DNA of 64,000 bases from Gari tellinella (Eukaryota > Mollusca > Bivalvia > Cardiida > Psammobiidae): the NCBI GenBank assembly GCA_922989275.2, contig OV277870.1, forward strand, positions 36,886,356-36,950,355. The letters run 5' to 3'. How positions within the stretch are numbered: the first letter of the stretch is position 1; every line of letters begins with the position of its first letter. Made by a program: the position numbers and the translations under genes. The notes below the pieces were generated by a model. The model saw only the letters and a list, made by a program, of their open reading frames with translations, had not been told where the DNA came from and searched no databases. Positions 1 through 8,891 of this stretch are shown here, in pieces.

Positions 1-420
1 TGGACTATATGTTTATCTGATGGGAAAGTTTAATCAGCCAAGTTTAACATTTATGAATACTCAACATTGAACATGATAAACATATTCCACTTTTATGCCA
101 AAACCAATGAAGTTTAACCCTTAGGCTAAAATGGACTAGTCAGTTTTCTGACAAATGATTTGTTTACATTGACTTTTGGGGATATATTCAAAAACAAACA
201 TTTAAAAGTGTGACAAAGGGTGCAGACCCTGATCAGAAAAGGATGGATATATATCCAACTCTTGAAGCACTGCAAGAGTTGCATTTTGATAGATCTAATA
301 ATCTGGTTTAATTTATATTATAACTTTTAATGCCCAGCTGAGATATAAATCCATGACATTCCAATTGGATTTTGGATGCTCTACTGGCCAACTATGAAGG
401 CAATTCTTCCATGTACTGTC
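1..420. other. no gene seen
   Basis: AT-rich sequence with no convincing reading frame. The only recognisable piece is a solitary hairpin arm near 221-237 (GTGCAGACCCTGATCAGAA), the half-core typical of families C, D and I, without its partner. Confidence 0.5.
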
Positions 421-820
421 TACTGTAGAACCTCTCTATTACAACCACTAAATTGTGCTAACTATCATGTATTTAAGGCTGGTGACTGCTTAAATCAAGG
501 TAACAGTTTATCAGAAAGCTCCTTTAGGACCACAATGGAAATAAGAGTATTTCTTACTCTTTTTTGTGTAATCCTAAGCATATAATGTTGAGTGACATGG
601 CTGTATTAAATCATATATATATTGTTGCTTATTGTTAACTGTGTATGTTTTTAATAACAGATTGCCATGTTAGTGTACATTTTATGTTGAAATAAATATA
701 TCTATCTATCTAGGAGCTTTCTGTTTTACTGTCACCTCGCTTTAAGTTGTCACCTGTCTTTTATAATTTATACACTCAATTGGCTTTTGCTTTAGGGGTC
801 GTAATAGTGAGGTTTTACTA
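421..820. mobile_element. F-family inverted-repeat element, interrupted
   Basis: The ends are TACTGTAGAACCTCTCTATT on the left and a matching GTCGTAATAGTGAGGTTTTA on the right. The two arms of the central hairpin (CAGAAAGCTCC and GGAGCTTTCTG) are separated by an insertion at 530-710. The TIR style, with a TA-containing end and CAGTAAAACCTC, resembles Tc1/mariner or pogo-type ends; this is inference. No coding capacity. Confidence 0.7.
530..710 (+). mobile_element. short retro-insertion with ATCT tail
   Basis: About 181 bp inserted in the hairpin loop of the surrounding F element. TAGGA occurs immediately before (525-529) and at the right junction (711-715), a plausible 5-bp target-site duplication. 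The insert ends in AAATATATCTATCTATC, a short tandem tail of the kind left by LINE or SINE retrotransposition. The body is not recognised. Confidence 0.5.
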
Positions 821-1023
821 ATTTCTGGGACACTGGAAGTCACAGTATGAAGGGTTTTACTACCAGTATATCAAATCGGACAGGCTAATATTTAAATCAG
901 TAAAAAAAAAAAAAAAATCAAAATATTAAACTGTGTTGGCACGATAATTAAAGAGGTCATGCACTTGCTCTCTCAACTATGTCTCCACTGTTTTTCAATT
1001 CAAATTATAATAGATTAAATGAC

Positions 1024-1265
1024 TTTAGCTTTTCCCCCTGTAACTTCAAATGGACATTTCCAGTTTCCAATTTAACCTAGCACACCATATACTGTACTAG
1101 TTAGGGTTTGTTTTGTCAATACATGTAGATCTATATTCTAATATGAGACAGTGGAGACCCTAGCCGGAGGAGTCCTTTTGGAGCCCTCTGGTTTGAGTCT
1201 TCTCTGTTTGCATAGGACAAGTGTACTCTTCACAGATACACTATTTGCAGAGAACGTCTAAATGC
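1024..1265. mobile_element. C-family element, degenerate
   Basis: Left part CTTCAAATGGACATTTCCAG, a central hairpin around 1148-1212 (GGAGTCCTTTTGGAGCC loop) and the right part GGACAAGTGTACTCTTCACA match intact C copies such as 37934-38184. The TTAA ends are eroded. Confidence 0.55.
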
Positions 1266-1420
1266 CTGCCTATTGTTTATATAGAGAGTGTTATTTTCTT
1301 GCTAATTGTTTTTGATTGTTCATATTGATCGTGTTGTTGTTGTTAATTATATGATTTGTAAGAAATGCTTCTTTGAGGGCCTCGCGGTAGATTAGTCTCC
1401 TGACTAAGTGAGTTACCCTC

Positions 1421-1594
1421 AGGGGGTAAACTGAACAAATCTAATATTTTTTCACTTCTGTCAGTACCAAAGCCTATGGTGTCACAGTACTCATTAGAAT
1501 CGTCTCTTCGAGACGATTCTAATGAGTACTGGCACCATAGGGTTTAATGAAAAAAAAATTAGTTTTTGAAATACTCCCCTTATCTGGAGCTCTG
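1421..1594. mobile_element. E-family MITE
   Basis: The right end TTATCTGGAGCTCTG pairs with a weak left end. The central hairpin at 1473-1542 has arms CCTATGGTGTCACAGTACTC and GAGTACTGGCACCATAGG around a TCTTCGAGA loop. Non-coding. Confidence 0.75.
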
Positions 1595-1629
1595 CTTTAC
1601 AGTGTTGGCATATCTGGAATTTTATTATA

Positions 1630-1667
1630 GTTGAAATGTCCATATAATTTATATGGACATTTCAACT
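1630..1667. repeat. short perfect hairpin
   Basis: Self-complementary stretch with arms GTTGAAATGTCCATATAA and TTATATGGACATTTCAAC. It directly precedes a lone C/I half-hairpin at 1690-1715. Confidence 0.6.
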
Positions 1668-1746
1668 TTCTAATTAAAAATTACAAGTTTGAACAGTGCA
1701 GACCCTGATCAGAGTGTTTCTACTGGGTCTAGACTGAATAGGACAA

Positions 1747-2414
1747 GTCTCGAGTCTTGATCTATATGTACACTTTATATGTAAAGGACGAGTATACTGG
1801 GCGATAGGGTTCAACCGAAAATTCATATAGTGGCTGACGTTGGTTAAGTGTGGGTGTGGTCAATTTCGCCTACATGACATGTGTCGTAGGTAAGATATTG
1901 TGGTTGAAAGACATCTATAAATAAACAACTACACACGGAAATAGAGGAAGAGAGAGAGAGAGAGAGACAGAGAATACTCACGTCGGTCTTGATCAGTTGA
2001 CACTACTGTCATAACACAGAAGAAAACACTGCTAGCTTTGATCAAATCCATTGTTTTAATCACTTTATAATAAGAATCTAAACAAAATGATGTCAGGATC
2101 CTACGAGTATCATTTATTACTCACTTCCTGGACAACTTGTGACACAGATCACACTGAGACACTTAGAAGTTAAGCCACTGATCACCAAACATGACCTTAA
2201 TAGTATGGACTCTAGACAGCTTCCAAGTTCTCTCCCTTTGCTATATGAAAAAGCCAAACTAATGTGGGGCGTGAGGATGCATTCAGGTGGAACTACTAGG
2301 CTACTGTGTACATACTAATAGGTCTTTTCATGTACTTGTACTGTATAAACCTACCTCAACACGAGTAGTCTAACACTCATTGAATTACGATAATTCCTAA
2401 CATTGAAACTTGAT
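1747..2414. other. no gene seen; GA microsatellite
   Basis: Nothing recognised except a (GA)n tract at about 1947-1968. No frame has the look of an exon. Confidence 0.5.
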
Positions 2415-2473
2415 AAATAAAAGCAGACGACAATTGTTCCAGACTCTGGAACAATTGTCGTCTGCTTTTATTT
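2415..2473. repeat. 59-bp near-perfect palindrome
   Basis: Arms AGCAGACGACAATTGTTCC and GGAACAATTGTCGTCTGCT, extended by AAATAA/TTATTT. The word GTCGTCTGC also occurs in the flanks of B-family elements, so this is probably a collapsed pair of B flanks. Confidence 0.7.
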
Positions 2474-2928
2474 CTCAAATTGAGACAAATGACGTCATGG
2501 CAATATGACGGCAGCAATGGCTTGTGCTTAATCAAAGCACTCCGAGGACTGATGCTGCTACTGCCCACAACAGATTTACGAAATAGAAGTTACTTCACAG
2601 AATTGATATCTCCTGTCGCAGCAATTTCAGACAAAATAAGTAGTTTCGGAGAAAGAGTTTGTTTTCTCTCTAGATTTTGTGCATAGTTACCTTGTCAACA
2701 AGAAAAATTACCCCACCCATAAAACTTTCCCCACCATACTGATGCTTTTTGTGAAGTTTGGTTTAATTTAGGGCAATGGTTTCCAAAGAGATGTCGTTTA
2801 AAAATGTTGGGGCACCAGACACTGGGCGGGCTTCAGAACTTACTTGTTTATACATTGTGTGCAAGTACATTTGTATAATCAAAATACATTAAAACTGCAG
2901 TTGATAGAGTGTAAACACTGTTAAATAT

Positions 2929-2950
2929 GGGGGGGGGGGGGGGGGGGGGG
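2929..2950 (+). repeat. 22-nt homopolymer G run
   Basis: Uninterrupted G22, flanked by AT-rich DNA. The complementary strand is C22. It could form a G-quadruplex and its length in an assembly is unreliable. Confidence 0.9.
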
Positions 2951-3149
2951 CACAGGAACAAATAATGTACACAATTTCGGTATAAGCGAGCGTCACTGCA
3001 TACAGAGAGTATACATACAATTTTTGCGGGCTGGTGGGTTGGTGGTGGAATCCGTTGGACCAACGGCTAAGATAGTGTTACTAGTGGTCTTCTAAGAAGC
3101 TTATCAAGGACACAAAAATTCCTTTCACATTATACTCGTACACGACAGT

Positions 3150-3866
3150 TTGGAAATGGTACGTGACATATGTACGCCGCAATCCCAATATGTACTCACG
3201 CACTGAATTTGGTTTCCCTGGCTGCTGTGGCATAGGACGTACGCTCCGGACATGCTTTTCTTTATAAATGAAGTCAAAAATCACAGTGACCTGACAATGG
3301 TACGCTACACTTCATCATCCCAACCTCGTAGGGGATACTGTGTTACTCGAAGATGTGAGCATGACAAGCTTCTATGGTGAATATCAGAGGTAAAGATCAA
3401 GGTCCCATTGATGTGGAAACTATATGAGACACGACGCCATCCCAAGATGTACTCACCTATTAGATTTGGTATCCCTTGCTGATATTATTGAACATATTCC
3501 ACGACCAATGCTATAATTGAGGTCAAATGACAAGGTCAGGGTGACCTTAAAATGGTAGTCAAAACTCCGCCATCCCATAATGTGTTCACATGCTGACACA
3601 CATATTGGTTTGTCAAGCTGATGTTTTATAAATTGCGGTCAAAGGCCAGTGTAAATGTCAAGGTCATCGTGACCTAAAAAGTGTAAGCCACATTCAGATA
3701 TCCATAGATGTACACACACACCAAATTTGACAACTGTAACTGATATGATCCGAGTAGTATTTGTTTTTCTAAACATGAAGTCAAGGTCACACACCAAATT
3801 TGGTGTTCCTTGATTTGGTATGAAGTATGATCTGGACAAAAGTTACACGGACGGACGGACACTTAT
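3150..3866. repeat. degenerate ~140-bp tandem array ending in ACGG repeats
   Basis: Five diverged units start near 3150, 3300, 3420, 3560 and 3690. Shared words are CATCCCAANATGTACTCACA, AATTTGGT and GTCAAGGTCACNGTGACC. The array closes with ACGGACGGACGGAC at about 3846-3861. Short reading frames across it are by-products of the repeat. Confidence 0.6.
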
Positions 3867-4612
3867 TTCAATATCTATATGCGCTCCAAGCTGTGTTTTG
3901 GGAACATCAAGCTTTAAAATTCGTTTGTCAAAATCCACAAAACAAAAAGATTAGGTATTTGATGTAAGCACTAGACTTCTATCACGTTTGATAAAATTGC
4001 AGCTCTGTGGTCAGTATTGGCACTATCTCGGTGGTCACTTGTTTGATTTTGGCTATATGGGACTGAAAAACTTTTTTTAAAAGCTCTCTTTTAGGGGTCA
4101 ACCACCTGTAAGGTCACGGTCAACTCTGTCATATATGGGGACTAGTCAACTTGAATCACATTTAACCAACAGTATTAATCCCTTTCCTACATAGAATCAC
4201 CCTAGAGTGTCTCAACCTAATTGTTCACGCACGTTTTACAAATGTTTATTCATTTTAGCATTGCATAAAGTGTGGCAACTTCAAGTAAAAATGTCAAACA
4301 CAAAAATATGCTCATAAAGACGTTTCCTATCTGATTTTCGATTTGCTAAGAACTGTGCATTTCGCTCCTGTCTGGAGCCAGGTATCACTCTTATAAGGAT
4401 GTTTTATATAATGATGCTGGTCATAATAACGATGAGGAAGATGGTTGACTATGGAGACAAACGGTAAGGCCACTGAGACAAACAAGGTCCATGCATATAG
4501 CGAATTTCTCGTTTTAAAATAATAAATAAAGGAAACACAAACGTTATGCAATGTGCCAATATTGATTTACATATAGATTTATGAATATGTCGACCAATAA
4601 TTATTTTGTATG
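3867..4612. other. no gene seen
   Basis: No exon-like frame, RNA gene or known family recognised. Confidence 0.45.
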
Positions 4613-4680
4613 GCAAACTGTCTGGAGCCAGCTCAGACGCCGGGTTATCCGGCGACTGATCTGGCTGCAAACTGTTTGTA
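4613..4680. mobile_element. B-type core hairpin
   Basis: Arms CAGCTCAGACGCCGG and CCGGCGACTGATCTGGCTG, then CAAACTGTTTG. This is the B core without recognisable outer ends. It lies just outside the promoter-like island. Confidence 0.55.
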
Positions 4681-4715
4681 ATGATACAAATGGTTTTAAA
4701 AACAAACTCATTTAC

Positions 4716-4770
4716 TGGGGAAGAGTAACGCATAACCATTCTGCACTGTGACCACTGTTGTGGCTGCCAT
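4716..4770 (-). CDS. possible divergent first coding exon (weak)
   Basis: On the minus strand an ATG at 4770 has a good context (GCAACAATGG) and opens a frame reading MAATTVVTVQNG before a stop. A marginal splice donor (A then GTAAAT) would end the exon at 4716. The only other support is its place upstream of a promoter-like island that also has an ATG exon on the other side. It could easily be chance. Confidence 0.2.
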
Positions 4771-4779
4771 TGTTGCAGC

Positions 4780-5030
4780 AGCAACCGCGCCCACCTTTTC
4801 CCGCCAAAATGTCATTATAATAGGTAATTTCTATTGACGTCATTAGAGGATTCCGATAATTATCCGGAAGTGTCCCATCGCGCACGTGCGTGTTGACAAC
4901 CCAGCGGCTAATGCGTCCAGAGATCAAATGTAGCTTTTCTCTGTGCATTTCTGGAATTCTTGCGTTGACATCCTATTGATTTTTCATTCATATTGGAAGA
5001 ATTTGCCGCGCATGAGTCAGACACCATTAT
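4780..5030. promoter_or_regulatory. promoter-like island, possibly bidirectional
   Basis: A dense cluster of perfect or near-perfect sites: E2F-type TTTTCCCGCCAAAA (4796-4809), full CREB site TGACGTCA (4835-4842), ETS/GABP-type CCGGAAGTG (4864-4872), NRF1-like GCGCACGTGCG (4880-4890), inverted CCAAT (about 4992-4996) and AP-1 TGAGTCA (5013-5019). CpG density is visibly higher than in surrounding DNA. This combination is typical of TATA-less housekeeping promoters in animals. The site identities come from known consensus sequences; activity is inferred. Confidence 0.6.
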
Positions 5031-5202
5031 TTATGTTGTCTTGGACTGCTTGGAACACAACTGTTGAGCAGACGTGTGTTTGTTTTGGCTGACCTGAAAT
5101 TGTCACACTCAAAGTGTTTTTGTGGTGGGATGCTCTGCAAAACTGTAGTTATAGTAACGGAATTAATATCGCAGACAGGAGATTAGAAGAGTGACGTCCC
5201 TG

Positions 5203-5242
5203 ATGGAAAAAGACGACAGGTGCCGAGTCAACTTTGTAAGGG
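5203..5242 (+). CDS. candidate first coding exon downstream of the promoter island
   Basis: The ATG at 5203 opens MEKDDRCRVNFVR, followed by a strong donor GTGAGT at 5243. The exon holds 13 codons plus one G (phase 1). An alternative, weaker donor is GTAAGG at 5236. The residues RVNF match the general RVxF pattern used for PP1 docking, but that is too short to assign a family. Position about 350 bp after the ETS/NRF1/CREB/E2F cluster suits a first exon with a 5'UTR. The downstream exon is not in view, so the product is unknown. Confidence 0.4.
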
Positions 5243-5449
5243 GTGAGTGTTTTGATATTTGTTTTTACCGTCATACGTATGTGTCGACGTGCACTTTTGG
5301 TTTGGGTGGGCGTGTCAGACTTGCATGCACGGGGAACACCATGTAAAGCTCTGCTATGAATCCAGAGTCCAGAGTCTTCCAGACCAAATGTTGACCATTT
5401 GAAGATTTTCTGAAATTTTAGAGAGGGTCGGGGTTACTGTAGGGATGTT

Positions 5450-5512
5450 CCTCAGATAAGAGGGAGTAAAATGAACAAATCCAACAGTTTCTCGATCATT
5501 TTAGCACCAAAT
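5450..5512. mobile_element. left half of an E element split by the LINE
   Basis: CCTCAGATAAGAGGGAGT followed by ATGAACAAATCCAACAG and CACCAAAT matches the left half of intact E copies. It breaks off exactly at CACCAAAT, and the missing continuation (AAATCCTATGGTG) appears at 12055. The two halves rebuild one E copy. Confidence 0.75.
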
Positions 5513-6076
5513 TTCATGCAATAAGTTTAACTGGATGGTGGACTAGTGATTTGGGACAATTTTTAGTTTGGAGCGTACACAAAAGTCAAAAAAAAAGGAA
5601 ACATAGGGATAACGCACAAGGCATGGTTTCGGCGCTGTTTTGATCCGCCATTCTAAATTCAAAACTTTTTCAATCTAGTTCATTTAACGTATTAGTGGCA
5701 TTATTTGGGGTAAAGTGCAATAAATATTAAGAAACAAATAGGAAGTGTGGAGCAAATTTTATTATTTTTTTAGAACTTATAATTATAATTCAATTAGAAA
5801 TGTAATATTTGAACTTGAGTTCGAAGTGAAAATTGTTCATGTCTGAAAGTTTTGGTATAACTGGCAAACTCAACATCTATTTCCATTAGACAATAATAAT
5901 ACGTAGGAGTAACTCTTTTATAAGCTGTAAGGGTATTTTTTCCTTTTCTTTTGGTTATTTTCAGAATTCCAGAAGGTAGGGTAACATCATTTATTAATAA
6001 ATTCCATTTAGTCCTATCGCTTCTATAAAGTAGACAATATAATTACATGTAAGGGGAGGACCTTATCCAGAAGGTG

Positions 6077-6118
6077 GCTACTGCAGGAGTGACGAACTGA
6101 CGTACCCTGTAGTAAGTG
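6077..6118 (+). repeat. single upstream copy of the LINE spacer motif
   Basis: CAGGAGTGACGAACTGACGT followed by ACCCTGTAGT is a diverged relative of the motif repeated at 7161-7619. It places one copy in the LINE 5'UTR, before the first ORF. Confidence 0.5.
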
Positions 6119-6370
6119 CCTTCCCCAAACCCATGGGAAATAGGGAACCATTTTTAATTTTCTATTGTATATAGATCTGCTCATATTTTTAACTGCAAAG
6201 TTCAATTTTTTCTTAAATCATATAGTGAGGGAGTTCCAATATTTCATAACATAGAAAAATCTCAAAGTAAAAATCAAAATGTAGGTCATTAGTCCAAAGT
6301 ATATATAATGAATTGTTGGGAGTAAGCTAATTTAGCATATGTAACATCTGTACTGTCCCTCCTGTACTGC

Positions 6371-7090
6371 ATGGACTGTCTACAAATAAAAGAGGTAGAG
6401 GAGTTCTTGAGTAAAGAGCTAAATAGGGAGTTGGAATCAAATTATCAGAGAGTTGTTATTCTTAGCGATAGCAAAGGCAGATATTTGGAAGCAGAGTGTG
6501 AGGGATTACATTGGAAACCAGAGGAAATACTATGGTGGACCTGTAGCGGTAGAGATACCAAAACAGGGGTTAAATATCTCATAGATAATATCCACAAATT
6601 AAGGGACGGTAAAAAGACCATTGTTCTCTTCTGGCACTTCTCGTGCAATGTTACCAAAAAAGTTGACAAACTAATTTACAAACGCTACAGTAGCAGTGGG
6701 GACCTAATTGCTAATATTCGACCATATTTAGAAACTTTGGAGACCGTGCACAAAACAGAAGAAAACATTGACTTAGGAATTCTTGAAACACCACCAATTT
6801 TCACGAAAGAATGGAACAAGATTAAAAACGCCCATGATTGGGAAATAACTGATGACAGTGACCTGCACCAACAAATTTCAGACCTTAATGACCTCATAGT
6901 TGAATTTAATTTGAAAATAGGCTTTCGATCACCTAGATTTACCATAGATTTCATACATAGAAGGAGAAACAAAAAAAAGGCCCAAACCAAAAATTATCTT
7001 AACCCAATTTTGCTCAAAGATGGAGTCCATCCCATAGGAATTATTGCTAGAAAGTGGTTGATTAAAATTCTACAGTCTGTATCAAAATAA
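6371..7090 (+). CDS. LINE ORF with SGNH-hydrolase-like fold
   Basis: 239 residues. An SGNH-like motif set is visible: LSDSKGRYL at 31-39, where Ser34 takes the nucleophile position of GDS; Gly60 in TCSG; Asn93 in the HFSCNVT stretch; and DGVHP at 217-221, giving the Asp217-x-x-His220 pair of block V. SGNH/esterase domains are known from ORF1 proteins of some CR1-like LINEs, where a role in lipid or membrane interaction has been proposed. Here the domain is a separate upstream ORF instead of being fused to the PHD-containing ORF. The block I glycine is replaced by Ser32, so catalysis is not certain. The ATG at 6371 is the first in frame. The next ORF starts 582 bp downstream. Confidence 0.6.
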   Translation: MDCLQIKEVEEFLSKELNRELESNYQRVVILSDSKGRYLEAECEGLHWKPEEILWWTCSGRDTKTGVKYLIDNIHKLRDGKKTIVLFWHFSCNVTKKVDKLIYKRYSSSGDLIANIRPYLETLETVHKTEENIDLGILETPPIFTKEWNKIKNAHDWEITDDSDLHQQISDLNDLIVEFNLKIGFRSPRFTIDFIHRRRNKKKAQTKNYLNPILLKDGVHPIGIIARKWLIKILQSVSK

Positions 7091-7160
7091 AAAAGTAAAA
7101 AATGTATAGTATGAAGATTAGTGCAAATAATGGTCAAACCAAGTAACTCAACAGGTGTAA

Positions 7161-7619
7161 ACAGTGTGTGACAAACTGATGTACCACTGCTAAAAGTTTT
7201 AGTGTGTGACAAACTGGTGTACCACGGAACTAACACATGTTGAGTCAATGTACAGATGGAGGAACTTGCATCCTATGATTGAAAAACTGAATTAGGAGTA
7301 GTACCCAGTGAGTGACAAACAGATGTACCACTGCTTAAAATATACATAAAAGTAATATAATAGTGTATCAAACACGGATAACAGTATGTGACAAACTGAT
7401 GTAGTAATGAAATACAAATTGCAATACGAAATGGTTTCAGATAGTTTAACAGTGTGTGACAAACTGATGTACTACTGTACAATAAAATAATAGAAATACA
7501 GGGTATATAACAGGGACAACAGTGTGTGACAAACTGATGTACTACTGTATAATAAAATAATAGAAATACAGGGTATATAATAGGGATAACAGTGTGTTGA
7601 CAAACAGATGTACAACTGT
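7161..7619 (+). repeat. spacer repeats of the LINE, CAGTGTGTGACAAACTGATG
   Basis: Seven copies of a ~28-bp motif begin near 7161, 7201, 7305, 7381, 7450, 7519 and 7589. The consensus starts ACAGTGTGTGACAAACTGAT and continues GTACYACTGT, so each copy has mirrored ends ACAGT and ACTGT. The last three sit in a larger ~70-bp unit that also contains AATAATAGAAATACAGGGTA. They lie between two ORFs and contain no long frame on +. They may be promoter, protein-binding or RNA-structure modules; the function is unknown. Confidence 0.75.
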
Positions 7620-7672
7620 TCATACAAAACTTATGTTTAGGTTAAAATAATAGAGTAAAATAGCGAGGGGAA

Positions 7673-8833
7673 ATGGCAACTGGAGGAGACTTCCCCCACA
7701 GTACCCCAGTTAGGGATAAGAGTATTATACAATCGGGACTTGAAAGAAGGTCGCTGTTCAACAATGCAGAGATGGAGCAAAAAAGAAAAAGAGTTACAAG
7801 CCCAGAGCTAACTGACTTGTGTACAAAATGTGAAAAGTCACTGACTGAAAACTCTGTGGAATGTGGAAATTGTGCCTTAAAATTCTGTATAAAATGTACA
7901 GGTATGACAATTATGGGCCTGAACATGATTAAATCAGGCGCAATTCCGAACTACACATATCAATGTAAGTGGTGCAAAACTACAATGCCTACACTGGAAA
8001 ACATTGATAGGAAACTGACCATAATGAATAGCAATACAGAAGCTAGGTTTAATGAAATGGAAGAAAGGCTACAGGAAATGGACCTCAAAACAGAGGATTC
8101 AATAAAAGAGAAAATGAGAGGAACTAAAGATGAAATCTTAAGTGAAATTGACGAAAGGATAAAGAAAGTGGTTGACGACAGGACCAAGGAAATGGACGAA
8201 CGTAGAAGAAGGGAGATGAATGTGATGGTGTTTAATTTACCTGAGGGCACACATAAGGAAGGGTTACTGAACAAGCAACAGGACGAAAATGCTCTAAGAA
8301 CAATAGCATCCGACCTTGGAAAAGAGGAAATACAAATTCTAACACACTACAGATTGGGCAAAAAGCAGTCTAACAAAATTAGACCCCTGAGGATAGTATT
8401 ACAAAACCATAAAGATAGGAAATTCCTTTTAGAAAACTCTAAGGAAATAAAAAATAAAACAGCACCCAAATTTAGAAGAATAATTTTTTTCAAAGACATG
8501 ACAGACGAACAAAGAATGGAGAGAAAGACAAAAAGAGAAAGAGCACCCAACCAAGAGGAAAAGGATAGCCAGAAGGAGATACAACTACCATATTCAAGGA
8601 GAAATCTCAACTCGCAGCAGAATTCCAGAAATATAGGAAGCATGAACATAACGGGCTTGTCCCAAGAAGTGGCCGACCCCTTTGTAAATGAGACACTTAT
8701 GGATATAAGTTCAATTAACGACATTACAGTCGTTGGGGGTATCCCGGCAAATGTATATAAATCTACCAGTGAATCAAAAGTGTATAGGGCTGAACCCCAG
8801 AATGTGACTGCTAATCAGCAGTGTGACCAATGA
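7673..8833 (+). CDS. LINE ORF1-type protein: PHD-like finger, coiled coil, RRM-like domain
   Basis: 386 residues. A PHD-like zinc finger spans about 50-101, with cysteines at 50, 53, 64, 67, 72, 75, 98 and 101. A Lys/Glu-rich coiled coil covers about 108-182. An RRM-like domain follows from about 182 (REMNVMVFNLPEG) to about 290, resembling the central RNA-binding region of L1-type ORF1 proteins. The tail is polar. The expected role is a trimeric nucleic-acid chaperone that binds LINE RNA. The start ATG has a good context (GGGGAAATGG). The stop at 8831 lies inside the open frame of the reverse-transcriptase ORF. Confidence 0.75.
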   Translation: MATGGDFPHSTPVRDKSIIQSGLERRSLFNNAEMEQKRKRVTSPELTDLCTKCEKSLTENSVECGNCALKFCIKCTGMTIMGLNMIKSGAIPNYTYQCKWCKTTMPTLENIDRKLTIMNSNTEARFNEMEERLQEMDLKTEDSIKEKMRGTKDEILSEIDERIKKVVDDRTKEMDERRRREMNVMVFNLPEGTHKEGLLNKQQDENALRTIASDLGKEEIQILTHYRLGKKQSNKIRPLRIVLQNHKDRKFLLENSKEIKNKTAPKFRRIIFFKDMTDEQRMERKTKRERAPNQEEKDSQKEIQLPYSRRNLNSQQNSRNIGSMNITGLSQEVADPFVNETLMDISSINDITVVGGIPANVYKSTSESKVYRAEPQNVTANQQCDQ

Positions 8834-8891
8834 TTGTTTTAAAAATGTATATACGGGTAAAAGTTTTAATGCAGAAATCAGCAAACCACAT

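Noticed and set aside
7273..7623. Minus-strand 116-codon frame with repeated HQFVTHC-like words
   Set aside because: It is the translation of the LINE spacer repeats, antisense to the element, with no domain.
8347..8724. Minus-strand frames inside the LINE ORFs
   Set aside because: Shadows of the A-rich coding strand of ORF1 and ORF2.
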